Origin: Crocodylus rhombifer
Lineage: Eukaryota; Chordata; Crocodylia; Crocodylidae
Assembly: GCA_038503035.1 (NCBI GenBank)
Contig: JAVSML010024368.1
Span: 913,250 to 977,249, forward strand
DNA: 64,000 nt
Direction of reading: 5' to 3'
The translations under genes and the position numbers were made by a program. The notes beneath the pieces are model-generated. The model had not been told where the DNA came from. It saw only the letters and a list, made by a program, of their open reading frames with translations, and made no database searches. Of the stretch, positions 36,818 to 49,445 are shown piece by piece. Every line of letters starts with the position of its first letter. Position 1 is the first letter of the stretch.

Positions 36818-37400
36818 TGTGATGGGCTACCTGGCAGTGACTTAGCTCAGGTGTTTTGAAAGGGGAAAAGATGATTGGAGGATTTGGGATTCCCTTTCCA
36901 CACCAATCAGGCCCCAGAGACTCACCCCCCCTACCCTGTGTCCCCTGATTGGCCCCTTGGGTCATCTGGAGGGGGATAAAAGGGGCAGCGTGGGTTGACT
37001 CAGGAGAGACCAATGAGGGACAACAAGGAAGGAGCTTCACAGAGCTGGCAAGAGCTAAGCCAGCGGGGCAGGAGAAGTGCCCCAGAAGAGCCTGAAAGAG
37101 CAGGACCCTGCAGGCAGCAGTGGGACTCTCAGCAGCGCAGCGTGCGGCTGGCAGGAGATGCTCCCCACTGGGCTCCAGGATCCCCTACGAGAGGCTGCAG
37201 CCAGCAGGAGAGGCTCCCCCGCTGCAGCCAGGTTCTGAGCAGCAACCTGAGGGTTCCCAGCTCTGCTTCCAGCTCCTTCAATCAGAGGCCAGGCAGCTCG
37301 ATGTAAGGCCGGGGCTCCGGGAAGGTCAAGACCCCTAGCAGACTGGAGCAGTGCCACCAGTGGTGGCTGTGTGGCAGTGTTCCTGCCTACCACGTAGGAG
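36818..37400 (+). mobile_element. LTR-like promoter block
   Basis: It starts TGTGATGGGC. A pair of CCAAT boxes face each other (CCAATCAGG 36903-36911 and CCTGATTGG 36944-36952), followed by a TATA-like ataaaagg at about 36976. A GC-rich transcribed-looking stretch then runs to about 37400. This is the layout of a retroelement LTR, but I found neither a matching CA end nor a target duplication. No internal genes are present. Confidence 0.4.
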
Positions 37401-37581
37401 ACCATTTGTTTTGGTCAGAGAAAGGCACCAGCATGCTGTGCTTCCAGGCCAGTCACAGTGCAGCCTGCATTCCTCTGAGTTATGAATTCAAAATCCAGAA
37501 TCAGGGCAGTTATTGATTTTTTTCTTGCAAAATCAGAACAGAATGATTTAAATTTTGCCCAAAACAAGCCTGGTTGACTTT

Positions 37582-37601
37582 GTTCTCTCTCTCTCTCTCT
37601 C
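37582..37601 (+). repeat. (CT)n microsatellite
   Basis: A short CT tract of about ten units. Confidence 0.85.
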
Positions 37602-38171
37602 GCTCCCCTCCCCACCACTTCTCTCCCTTTGTTTTTTCTATATATTGTGTCCTTATTTTGATTCTGCCAGCCTAGTCCTAGATACAAGTCCTTACTCAGT
37701 GTGAGCATCTATACATGGCTGTATGGTGCCATTGTTACTGTGCCATCATTTGGTACTTCCTTTTGGAAGTACTAAAAGATCGTGCGTAAAAACCTGTACT
37801 GTACTGTGCCAGCCATACACAGTTATTTTTGGCCACTATATTGCCATAGCAATATACTATAATGAGGGAGCACATTGCTACAGCGATGCAGCAGTGGCAT
37901 CACAGTTTTTGCCAATGGAGGCTATGGCACCATACTATATCACTGTAGCATTGCAGTGTCTTGTGTGGACATGCCCAGTATTTCACCTTTATTTTTTACA
38001 CTTTGTTGTTACTGGAACTACTTTCCCACATGAGATGTGGTATTAAATATATGTCAGTTGTGGGGCTGGAACAACCAATATTTCTATACTGAATCAAATA
38101 AAACCCTAGAACAGAAGCTCACTGAGCTTTGGAAGGGATTTGGAACTGGATCCAAATATGGCTGTTAAGTA
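37602..38171. other. Unclassified DNA, possible MITE
   Basis: The stretch 37705-37980 has several short inverted words (atggtgcc and ggcaccat, near 37723 and 37927) and an end resembling tgtgtggacatgcc. It may be a decayed inverted-repeat element. No gene is supported. Confidence 0.3.
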
Positions 38172-39204
38172 GGGCCTTGCTACACATTGCACTTTGAGTT
38201 GCTCAAATGTTGATCGGTGTTAGTGGTAGTTCAAGTGTGAAGCAGTTGCACCTTAAGGCTAGAAACGTTCTCTGACTTTCCCCCACCTGCACAGCTGTGA
38301 CTTGCCACTAGAGGGCTGGCAAGGAGGGGCCTGCATAGGAGCTACAGCTCTGAGTTGCCACTAGAAGTTTCTATTCCTGCTCTGGGGTGGGGGGTGAGAG
38401 ATGAGTCGTGGGGAGAGGGGATCATGAAGTTGGGAGGCAGAGAGTTAATGGGATGGGGTGTGTAATGAAATGGGGGATGGAATGGAAACTGGGTGGAGGA
38501 GGGGTGGTGAAATTAAGTCAGCCAGCCACTGAAGGATAAAAGAAAAATAATTTAAAAAGAAATAAAGAGGAAGTAAATTAAAGAAGGTTTCATGTTTTAA
38601 TAAATTGGGATTAGGGTGTGGGGGCTGCTGGCCATGCTTCCTAGTAGCTGGGTTGTGGGATCAGTGAGGGAAGGTACTTTTGGGGGAGATACTGCCACTG
38701 CCCTGGGAAGGAAGCCCCAGCTCTGGAAGACCCAATCTGACCCCCTTCCTTGTCTCCCCCCGCCCCACATAGACCCATTCCTGGACCTGTCCATGCCCTG
38801 TGACTTGGTCAGCTGGCATGTGCTCTGCAGGCTGTTTGCACAGGGGTGCCCCCTGGGGATGAAAGGTCACACCCCCATGGCACGTGAGGGAGATGCCAGA
38901 ACTCCTTTGACTGTAGAGTTTTGGGTATGGAAAGTTTGTCTGCAAAGAACAGGAGGATGGGAGAAGGGACAGTGAATCCTGGGATGCTGAAGGACTGCAA
39001 ATTGGGCAGCTCATCTGTGGGAGGTGGCCACAGATTAATGGAATTTAAGATGGGTAACACAGATCAAGACTTAAACCTGCCCTGGAGTGGCATCACTTTA
39101 AGCTGCCTAAAGTGTATTTAAAACTCCTTTCAGGTGTTAATGTGTAGACAATCCAGGGGTTAAGAGCTCCAGTAGCTATCTAAAATTAATGTGTAACAAG
39201 GCCC
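38172..39204 (+). mobile_element. DNA element, GGGCCTTG family, full-length copy
   Basis: This 1.03-kb element has terminal inverted repeats GGGCCTTGCTACACATT (left) and the complement of GGGCCTTGTTACACATT (right), with one mismatch in 17. A TA lies immediately left, and a T-TA follows on the right. It carries a microsatellite-like GGGG-rich stretch but no transposase. The partial copy at 24040-24705 is in the opposite orientation. Confidence 0.75.
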
Positions 39205-40162
39205 TTATGTCTTCTTTCATTTTTTAATTCTGTAATCCTTTCTTGTTTTTCAGAACTAAGTACAATGTGCTGTCCTTCAGTTAAGGTCCTAATTCATGTA
39301 CTTCCAAACATTCACTGCCCTTCATTATTTTACCAACAGAAAATATATCCCATTTTTAAAATAGAGAGTTCAGAACTGGGAATTTTGCTACTGATTGTCA
39401 CATTCTTTAGCTTCACTGGGCTTGCTTCTGCTTTCTACCAGTGTGAGAAAAGAATCAGACCCAGCACTATTAAAGTGAGATCATTGACTACTTATGCAGT
39501 GCTAGAATAGTTACTGGCATCTCATGTTCAACACCTCTATTTATAAACACTGTCGGGTTTTTTCCTCTTGTGGAGTCTGAACCCTTTCCTATAGAAAGAT
39601 AAATCTTTTTAACACATAATAAGACCTTACCATAATTTGTATTTCTTTCTCAATTCAAACTTGTGTTAAAAACAAATTGAGGTTAAATTAAATTAGCAAA
39701 AATTAAAAAAGGAAATCTCTTGGGGTTTCACAAATATGTAAATAAGTAATTTTAATCCCAGCTCTTAAAAGATGCATTCTACAAGGGGTCCAACTGCTGT
39801 TAGGCTATGAGACTAAGATGGAGATAAAGACTGCCCCCTTGGAATTGTTTATGTTTTCTGAGTGATAGCATGTCTGTACTGGGGATTTGCTCATTTATAT
39901 CCATTGATATTACTACATTTGATGCAGTAATTGACAAGCTGCTATTTGCCCTGATCGAGTTAGCCAAGGCTTTAAGTTGTGGCACACAGAGGCATTCTGA
40001 CTTTTTTTGCTATGGCTACACTGATGGCTATTCTAAAGCTAAGTCCTCCATCCCAAAATGCGTAAGACCAGAGCTACCCAGCTCCTAAACTGCTGGGAGC
40101 AGCACATGGTTATGCAGGCCACACTATTTGGGGGTGGGGGAGTGCAGGACCAGGGTGCACTA
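39205..40162. other. Intergenic DNA
   Basis: AT-rich spacer with no identified feature. Confidence 0.4.
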
Positions 40163-40996
40163 GGCTAGGGACAGACATTACATATAAACTGGTTTAAGTG
40201 ATCAGAAACTGGTTTAAACCTGTAAAAGAACAGATGTTCAGTGCACATAAACCGGTTTGAAAGTGGCTGAAACTAATCTGAGATAAACCTGGTTGAATGT
40301 AGTATCAGACTTAACTGATTTGGGTCAAATTGGTTTCTGAAGTGCCTGTCCCAGGCCCCTTGCTGGTTTAAGTGAAATCAGACTTCCCCAGTATGCTGTC
40401 TGGGCTGGGTGGGGCTCTGTTCCACAGTAGGGCTGGCCCCTTCCCTCTGCTGGAGCTCTGGCAGAGACTGCTGGCATCTGCCTGCTCCTCTCCCCCACCA
40501 CCTCTCCCTTCTAAGCAGGGATTCCCAGATCCCCTCTGCCTTCCACAGACATACAACATTAGCCAGCAGACCACATGCTGGCTACGGTTCATGCTGTGGC
40601 AGACAGGACAAAGACAGAATCAACAGGTAGCTCTTAATGTCTCTTTGTTTTCTTAATGGGGTGATAAACACTGAGTTACGGCTAATAAACACTGTGTTAT
40701 CAATTTCCTTAGGAGAGGGGGACCCTTCCCCTGCAGGGGCCTGGCCATGGCCCCTCCAGCTCAGTATTATAGAAGGGAAAGAAGGGCTGCTTTAGTGCCC
40801 CTGGCTTCTAGCCTGAGCCACTGCAGGCATGTGCCTGCATTTTTTCAGTCCAGAGGGGATGTCTGTACAATTACAAACTGGTTTATCTTAGTGTCGCAGG
40901 GGCACTCTGGTGTCCTGCTCCTATGAAGGGATATAGGTGCCGGTTGCTGGGGCAACTGCAGTTGGTCAGCTGACCAGGAGGGGGCAGGGCCTGGAG

Positions 40997-41004
40997 TATA
41001 TAAA
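40997..41004 (+). promoter_or_regulatory. TATA box in the solo LTR
   Basis: TATATAAA lies about 105 bases from the LTR start. A GC-rich segment follows, as expected for an LTR promoter. Confidence 0.6.
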
Positions 41005-41829
41005 CAGCCCAGGCTGAAGCCTAGCAGGCAGTTCCCTTCTGGCAGCCTGAGCAGTGGGAGCTCTGGTGCAGAACAGAGCAGCCTGAGCATCTGCATGATG
41101 GTACGGGGTGGAGAGAACCCTGAAAGGGAGGTATGAAGGAGAGCCAGGGTGGCGCAAAATTTATGTTATAGCCAGGAGGCTTATTTTGTGTTACAGCCGG
41201 TTGGCTTATGGCTTTGTATTTTCTGTTTGGTTGTTTGTGTAATACCGGAGGACCGGGTGAGGCTGTAGGAGTTGGAGGAGGCCTCATGGGAGCTACCCAG
41301 TAGGGTGGGGGTTCCTGGCACCAGAGAGGGTGCCGCGTTTGGGGGTTTGTACAGACCCCGGCCCCAGTGGGGCAGAATCGTGTAGTGCGAGATAGGCCCC
41401 AGTGTGGGCGTGAGCACGAGTAGAACCCTGGGGAGGGGCGTGCAAGTAAGAAGCCCAGTGAGGGCACAACGTTCAGGGGACACTGACCCCCGTCCCATGA
41501 AAGGGGTCGTGAGGGCCAGGTAAGGCAGAGGCTGCCTGAGCCTGATCATGAGGTGCCCAAGTCGGGCGTAAGACCCCTGAGGAGGGTCAGGGGGCCAGGC
41601 ACGGCTACAGCCACCTGAGCCCCGACCGCAGGAAGAGCAGGAGACAAAGTCCAGTGTGGGCATCGCGATCGAGGGATATGAAGCCCCAGGGCGGGCAACC
41701 CGGCTGCAGGAAGCGCGGGAGACAAAGCCCCAGTGCAGGCAATGGGAGCACAGGGAATACGAGACAGGCCCCTGTGGGGTGAGCACGTGGGGAGTGCGGG
41801 ACGGCCCCGATAGGGGTGAGTGCTCGGAG

Positions 41830-42080
41830 GTGAGCACACTAAGACGCCCGGTGAGGGCAAGTATAGGAATTAGGAGCCCTGTGAGGGCAAGTGTATGAAT
41901 AGATGCCCAGTGAGGGCAAGTACAGGAATTCGGAGCCCGGTGAGGGCCAGTGTACGGCTAGAGCCCGGGGGGGCAAGTACAAGATTAGAGAACCCAGGGA
42001 GGGTGAGCATATGACTAGAGCCCGGTGAGAGCAAGTACGGGAATGAGGAGCCTGGTGAGGGTGAACATATGAGTAGAGGC
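41830..42080 (+). repeat. Minisatellite inside the LTR
   Basis: About eight imperfect units of roughly 30-35 bases share gagcccggtgagggcaagta. Longer, more diverged related units ('ccccagtg...gggcgtgagc') extend back to about 41340. Confidence 0.75.
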
Positions 42081-42477
42081 CTCGGACAGGGTCACTAAGG
42101 AAAGAGCATAGATGGGATAATGTCTGGGACAACTGAGAGGCTTGGGGCATTGTATTAGGGGTGGAAGGAGCCACGCGATGCCCATAGGGTTGGTGCACCA
42201 GAATCTATTTTGTATAGAGCAGGGGCCAGAAGGGTAAGAGCACCGGGTCCAAGGGGTCAAGTAAAGGCAGCCTCCCATTAATATTATAGAACCATCAATG
42301 TCATGGCAGGCGAGAATGAGGGTGCTAAACGGGCAACTTGGCATGGTAGGGGCGCCAGGATAGATCACGGCCGCTCCTGGGTCTCCACCCTGTGACACTT
42401 AGCCAGGTTAGACTAACCTGCAAGCATTGAATCAATTCAGGCTCAGACTTTTTTAATGTCTTTCCCTAACCCTAGTG

Positions 42478-45386
42478 TGAGCCATGGGCACCTGGACAGC
42501 ACTATGCCACCCTGCTGCACAGGGTGGAATATTTGCAGTCAGCACCTCTTCCTACCCCAACACTGCAGACTCATACATGCAGGTGACCATTATATTGTAG
42601 CATCCCCCCACACACACACACTTCATCCCATGTACATGGGTGACCCTTGCCTCAGCTCCTTTGCTGCACCATGTTACAGGATCCCTCAGTGCCATGAGCT
42701 GCACTGCCCCATCCTCTGAGGTGGGATCAGAAAGCAAAAGCTGATGGAGGGAGGAGACCCTAGAGACTGCAAGCCTGGAGCAGCAGCCAGAGCAATAAAG
42801 TGGGGCTGTGGCTGGGTAGGAGCTCAGGGGACACACATTGACCCATCATGGGCCACATGCACCCAGATGCCAGTTGAACAATCCTGCCTAAGATCATAAA
42901 GGGAAAGCTTTTACAGAGATATTAGTGGAAACCACCAAGCAATGCAGTGGTTTTGTTGAAACTAGCTTTATGGAGAGCATTAGAAACAGTACTGTGCAGC
43001 AATGTACATGTCCAGTGGTGCAGGAAGAGGTTTTCCTATTTTACAAAAGCTCAGTACAGTGTATTTCAGTGGAAGTCACCTTGCAGGACACAAGGAATTA
43101 TGGCTTTAGGACCATAATAAGTGATTTTGCATCTTAATCTGGTAGTAATGGTGTTTCATTTTTTTGTTTATCAAAGTGCTAAATTGGCCCAAAGTAGAGG
43201 GGCAAACAAGTATATCCTGATGTCTAAACAGGGGATTTTCCACTAAACTAAATGGAGATATTTCCCCAGCCCTGTAAGAGCTCTGATACTTTTTGTTTTA
43301 TATGTTCGTTATAAGTTCTTTCCAGATCTTGGGTAACAACAACAGAGGTATTAGCATTGTCAGAGTCTTATATGAAGTATGGATAAGTTTCTCACCCTGC
43401 ACTTTGTTCCTTTTCCACCATGTAAAACAGCTCTAAAGGCCTGGGTTCCATCCCAGGGAGAACTCCACCAGTTCAGGCAGTGTCCATCTTCCAAGGATCT
43501 TCTCTCAATAAGGCATTAGGGCCAGGCTTGCTAGGAATGGGGGATGCAGTATGCATCACTGCAGAGATTCCAGGCAATGCTGCAGTCCATAGCGCAACCC
43601 GGGAAGGCTGCAGGGACTTAGACAAAACTACAGCAACACTGAATTTCTGATAGAGGCTTCTCAGATCCCTTGAGCAGTTCAGGTTTAGAAGTGGGGCTTA
43701 AAGTTACTAGCGTCTTCCTTATGTTTGGACTCCCATGCCCCAGCCAGCCCCTTCACAGCACATTGAGCTGGGTTGGAACAGTCCCAGGCTAGCAGGCTGA
43801 CCCCCCAGGGCCCCGGTTCAGCTGGGATGGCTCCAGCCTGGCTCAACATACTGAAGTAAACATGGAGCTTGGGAACCTGGTGCCTGGGAGCAATAAACTC
43901 CAGTGTGATAAGTGCCAGAGTTTATTGCTTCACCTTAATAGCACGTATAGACACACCCAGTAACAACCTTCTTGTGGCTGTTTCACTCTTCAAATGGTTA
44001 CTTCTCAGTAGCATACATATTAGCATGATCTATATCTGTTTGATTACATTTTTAATGTGTTAGTTGAACCTTGGAAACTGACATTTGGAAGAGATTTCAG
44101 AATGATTCACGCGAAGGCTGATCATCTACAGATGTGCTTTTTTCTGGCATCTCTAATCAGCTTGCATTTCTCTTCTCCAACAATAGGTGGCTATTAGCAC
44201 CTCAGCATAACTCTTTTGCTACCAAAGCCTTTCTTTTTCTTTTTCTATTCTGTGAGCAGACCCATTCCTCCTCTTATGGATCAGTTGCAGGCATATTCTT
44301 TAATGGAACAATGATCTACACATGTTTTCTGGAATTATTTTCTGTTTTATTTGACTTTTTCTATATATGGCACCACTGGTGGTAGCTTTGTACCATGTAT
44401 TTCTGTAGATGGGAGTTGAGGGCTCTGCCCAGAATGGGTGAGATCCTGTACTATATTGCTTGGGTAACATGACTTAAAAATACACCTTTTTTTTTCTTGT
44501 GTGGACCTGGTAGGAGAGAGGAAGTCCTGACTTCTGCTTGGATGAGTTGCTAGTTAGACCAAGATGAAACAAAGCATGTAGCTGGATGATGGGGACATGG
44601 CCAGGTTTTTCTACACCTTCGAAATATAATGATTAAGCCTTCCCAGCATGTGTGGAGACTAATCAGTATTAAATTAGGCACTTGGATGAGTTACTTAGCA
44701 GCAGTGATGTACCTAGGCTTGTGGTGGCCTCAGGCAAACTTTTAGTATCAGGTCCCCCTTCACCATTGATAATAATTGAACAACTGAAAAAAAAATTACA
44801 ATTTTTGGGCCCCCTTTCTGTCCGGGCCTGTGTCCAGCCCTTCTCAGCAAACAGCATGCCTAGCCCCAATTGTAGCAAACTGGCTTGCTGGATTGAATAT
44901 TGCCCCCATTTAAGGTCAGTCCACAAAGCTGAGTTTTGCTGCACAAAGCATTTTCATTCCTGGGGCAGCTTCCTGACTCCCCCCACACCCACCCCTGCTC
45001 TCTGTTTCCTGTCCCCGTGGTTTCTGCATATGACTCTGAAGCCTCAAATTAAGTTTTGACTGCTAACTTTGTTTGAAGACCTCTGCTTATTACCTTGACT
45101 ATTGTCTTTGACCTGTCATGGTATCCTGTCTGTTGTGGCATCATAGGTCTCAGCCCTAACCACTGGGATGCCATGATTCTGAAAGGACATCCTTAGCCGC
45201 CACCTTGACATTTTAAGGATTACTGCAAATTAGAACAGTTTGCTCCCATATATGTTTGCCCATCTCTCTTAAGACGTTTATGACTCTTCAGTTCCATCAC
45301 CTAAAACATACCACTTTGGGAGAAAACCGCAAGTCACCATTACTAAGTTATCTATGCTTTCATCCTCCCATGCTGTTACTGCCTAG
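42478..45386. other. Intergenic DNA
   Basis: Mixed AT- and GC-rich sequence. It includes a (CA)n stretch near 42609-42622 and a possible decayed hAT-like piece near 44703 (cagtgatgtacctagg...tttgggccccctttctg). No gene is supported. Confidence 0.4.
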
Positions 45387-45871
45387 ACATGGGCTGGGTA
45401 ATTTATAGCTTGCAGCCTGGATCCAGTGTAATCACTGGCTCTGGAGCTGGATGGTTTTCCCTGTGCCTGTGTCTTCTCTGGGGTCAAGCAGCCAGCAACT
45501 GTGCAAGGGATGGGCACCTGGAAGTTTTGCCCACTGTTGTTGCTTACTCCAGACCCCGCTTCTTGGCTATGGTGTGGGTACAGTGGTAGGGAGCTGCACA
45601 GCTTCCAGCAGGTGTGCGCGGGGGGGGCGGGGGGTGGTAGGGAAAAGCAGTGGCAGTGAGGATGCAGCTTCCATCTGCCCAGCACTGGCGCAGGTTCCAA
45701 TTACCATTTGTACCTGTGCCAGGGAGTGGAGGATAGGGAGAAACAAGGGCCCAGTAAGGGCCTGGACAAAGCCCCCCCTGCCACTGACATGCCATCAAAA
45801 CTACCCAGATTGCATTAAACTGTATCTGGGTTGTTCCAGCCTGCAGAATGTTAAAGGTTGCTGGTTTGGAC
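45387..45871. repeat. Decayed hAT-like repeat
   Basis: The start acatgggctgggtaatttat looks like a worn version of the hAT end CAGGGGTGGGCAAxTTAT. The interior is GC-rich with a G-run at about 45619-45637. The boundaries are uncertain. Confidence 0.3.
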
Positions 45872-45953
45872 CAGTGGTTCTCAACCTTTTCAGGGTCGGG
45901 CACCCCATCACCATTTTTTTTTAATGTGGCAGAACCCCAGTTGAGAACCACTG
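45872..45953. mobile_element. Short hAT MITE
   Basis: This 82-bp element has ends CAGTGGTTCTCAACC and ...AGTTGAGAACCACTG, a common hAT terminal sequence in amniotes. The flanking 8-mers do not match, so the target duplication has decayed or been lost. Confidence 0.7.
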
Positions 45954-48900
45954 TTGGTTCTGCCCCAGCTTATCTCAGTCCTGTGCATACAGGTGCCTCC
46001 AGATAAGACTGCCCCATGTACCTGCTACACCTCAGCCTAGGACAGGGCTGCTGGATTAGGGCTCATGGTGCTGCTGCATTAGGGATCAGCCTACGGCAGG
46101 CAGAAGTTATATCATACTTTAGTCCTTCCTGATTTACCCTCCACTCCTCTCCCATGCTTCTTCTGGGACCAGATGCATATGCATAGAACTGTCTTGCACA
46201 CTTCTCTTTCCAAATAAGGGGGGGTGGGGATCAGACAGGAAGGGCTAAGTCAAGCCAGATCCTGCCTGATTTGGGCTGATCAGAAAGCCCTAATGCAGCA
46301 GGAGTGTGCACAAAGAAGGTTTACCTGGCTGAGACCCATGGGCCTACACTATGTAAAAGAACTGTGGTGCAGGCTTGTATGAAGTGAGCAGTAGGTTGTT
46401 AATCCTACTTTCTGCATGATTGAGTCCAGACACAAGATATCATGACAGGTCAAGGACCAATGACAGAAATCAGTGTTAATCAGTGGTCAGGACCAAAGTC
46501 AGTAGTCAGAATTTAATCCAGTCTTCAAGTGCCAGATGCAGGAACCATGAGAACAGGAAACAGAGATAGGGGAGGAGCTGGGGCCAGGGCTAGAAGTGTG
46601 TGCATCTTGCATATGTGCATGGGATTTAACTAGATGACCCTTGAAGTCCCTCTTCCACTCCTATGGTTCTTTCCTTGTATTCTCTCCATTTCTCCTTTTC
46701 TTTAATTTTTCCTGTACTTTCTGCAGCTCTTTATCAGTGTCTTGGCTGCTTAAATAAGGTCTAGATTACTGTTCCCAAGATGAGTCCCACTAGGGGCAAA
46801 TTAAAGCACAAACAGGATCTTGGCAGCATAGTTAGATGTAGCCAGATGGATTGGCGACTCTGCAGAGCCACCAATGGTGATGATCTCTTTAATTGTAGTT
46901 AAATCTTCCTTTCTCCTCCCCCCACAATTAAACAATTCTTGGAAAATGTCTATAGGGTCTTTTTTTCTCTTGAATCAGAACAACTCCATGTGACAGATTG
47001 TTCAGCTCTTTAAAAACCACATTTAGGATGCAATATAAAATCTGTTACCCAAATGTCAGTTGCATATGCTGCTACACAGGAAGTTTACGATAATCTGTTA
47101 TCCGGTAACCATGGGATATCAAGTGTGGCACAAAAGCATGTGTTTTGCAAAGAATCCTTTAGAGATTAGATTTCTTTCATTTTCTGAATTTTCAGACAGG
47201 ATTGGGCATCAGAACTTATGTATTTCCCTTCTGAGAAATATTTCAACATTTTCAGAAACAGAGGTTAAAGGAGGACAAAATAATTTACTGCATCAAAAAG
47301 GAAACTATTGTGTATTGAAAACTGGCTTTTCAGAGTGACATCTGGTGGAGATTTCTAGTCTCTGCTCTTTTTTTCCTGCTAAATAACTAAAAAGAAAGAA
47401 CTTTTTAAATTCAGTCACTCTTCAAATGACATTCATGATGGACTGATGAAAAGTTGCCTTTCGTGTTTTTCATTGCCTGTCATGTCATGCAGAGTGTATG
47501 TAAACAGCAACATGAATAACACGCAAACTAAACGTGTTGCTTGGAAGTATGGAATTTGTAAACAATGCCACAGGAAACCAAGCTGAAAACACCCTTTTAA
47601 TAGTAAAATCCTGACGTGTTTATCTTTTTGCTCCTTTTGTCTGTCTCGGTGTCTGTCTCTGGCCTGTTGTAATAGAAGTATTTCTTTCTGATAGGACAGC
47701 TACTAAGATGTAACAGGAACCTTATTTCTGTAAAAAAAAAAAACAAAAAAACCCCCCAAAACCCGACCAACTCACATTAAAATGCTTCTTGCATTCACCA
47801 TACTTTTAGGCTGGAGAAAAAAGTGAAAAAACCAGTATCAGAGTATTTCAGTACAAAGATGTAACACTGCAAGTGAATGTGGGAGGAAATACTGCCACCT
47901 TTTGGTTCAGTAGATTATGAAAAGAATAAACAGACTGGGCAGAGCTGCGGATGTCAATTTAGTGTACAATGCCAGGAGTGAAGAATAGTGAATGTAGCTG
48001 ACTTCTGGAGTGTCATTTGCTATGAACGTGTTACATGTGTGTGTTGGAGGGGGGAATGGGTGGGGAAAGGGATGCGACTCTGAGCATGAACAGGAAGTGG
48101 GGGAGAAATTCTTACCTGCTTTGGGGGCTTTAAAAAACTCCCGAGAGGCTACAGGCATGGTCTTTCCACACCAGTGGGCAGGTTGGGGAGGGGGTAGGGA
48201 GGAGACTGAGAGCTTCAGTGCAGCCAACCCTGCAGTGCACCCTGTGTCTGTCTAACCCCAAATTAAAACAATCAAGCCCTCACATTGCCAAATTCTTGTT
48301 CACATGGCACATCCCATTCTGCTGCAGCACCTAATTTTATCAACAACAGGCTACACCCATGCGTTCCCAATGCATTATGGGAAGGAAAGAGATAAGGACA
48401 ACACAGCAGAAGGGTCTGAAAATCTTCCCCTAATCCCTCTGGACCTGAGCAACAGCTGCCTGTGACTTCTCGTGAGCAACACGAGGCAGAAGAGAACTTT
48501 GGCACAGACAGAAGTTACATTTGTTGTGTGATCCGCCCCTCGAAGCACTCTACAGCCATGCCATGGCACACGTGCACAGCATGAGCATTTTTGAAGTGGC
48601 TGATCACATGACAAATTAACTCTCATCAAATGAGGAGTCAGGTGAAAGTGCCTTAGGGAACTTGTGTTCCCTAGAGTTAATCTGTTGTGTGATGTGGCTG
48701 GGTTGAGCTCTGTGGCTATCTGTAGGAAGGGAGGGGGGACGGAGTAGGGGGAGTAAGCTGCTGCTGGGGTTTGCCTGGGTAGATCAGAGCCTCACTGCCT
48801 CACAGGGCCCTCTCCGAGCCTCTCCACCTTCCCCTGAGTTTCTTCTCTACCAATTCTTTCCCATTTTCAGAATACAAGTCCCAGGCAGTTGCAACACTTT

Positions 48901-49445
48901 TAACTGCCTCGGTATCCCAGTCCATGAGCTCTTCAGTCCAATCAGCTTCATAAACCAGTTTTATAACATTGTACTCTTAGTTACAGACTGACTTTTATTG
49001 AACCTTCCAGTTGATTTGAATTGAATGAACTCCTGATAACCTGACTTCTTCTGCCACTAAAAAACCAAGAAAAAGAGTAAAATCTATACACTGTAAAAAT
49101 CAGGAAAACTTGCCGATTAAAGAAAAATGATTACCTCCTGGAGCATGGTGGGTCTCCATATCAGAGTATATTTGTCTGGGAGTGGCTGAGGGAGAAATTC
49201 ATGGCAGCTAAAATGATAAGATAGAGAGTAGGGCACATCATAAACTGTAGATGAAGCCCTGAGCCAGGCAGAGTCAATTTAAGTTGAAGATGTTACATGG
49301 TGAAAATACACACACATGACTAGACTGAGGACAAGGGGGTACAGGGATAGATCAATTAAGGTATTTTTTCTTATGGCTTCAGAACATAAATTCAAGTTCT
49401 GCTTCAGACTTGAGCTGATCAGTGTGTCTGCAAATGTCTTTCAGA
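45954..49445. other. Intergenic DNA
   Basis: Largely unique sequence. A CR1 tail on + lies at about 46615-46675 (ggatttaactagatgacccttgaagtccctc). A poly(A)/C-rich low-complexity tract occurs at 47731-47762. I see no gene. Confidence 0.45.

Larger units (their letters stand above)
40892..42397 (+). mobile_element. Solo LTR with TG...CA ends and 5-bp target duplication
   Basis: This 1506-bp unit starts TGTCGCAGGG and ends CCCTGTGACA. It is flanked on both sides by CTTAG (40887-40891 and 42398-42402). A TATA box TATATAAA lies at 40997-41004. There are no gag or pol remnants, so it is a solo LTR left by recombination of a retroelement. A 5-bp duplication fits Ty3/gypsy or some endogenous retroviruses, and the lineage cannot be decided from the LTR alone. 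The strand is assigned from the TATA box. Confidence 0.8.
40163..42472 (+). mobile_element. DNA element interrupted by a solo LTR
   Basis: The outer parts (40163-40891 and 42403-42472) form one element with inverted ends GGCTAGGGACAGACATTA and the complement of GGGTTAGGGAAAGACATTA. TA lies on both sides (40161-40162 and 42473-42474). The left part carries repeated aaactggttta words. It is related to the copy at 10640-10845. The 1.5-kb LTR at 40892-42397 sits inside it, so the DNA element is older than the LTR insertion. Without the LTR it is about 0.8 kb and non-coding. Confidence 0.65.

Noticed and set aside
41181..41837. 218-codon open frame on the - strand
   Set aside because: It lies inside the solo LTR and its minisatellite. 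The repetitive Pro/Ser/Cys-rich reading reflects the tandem DNA repeat.
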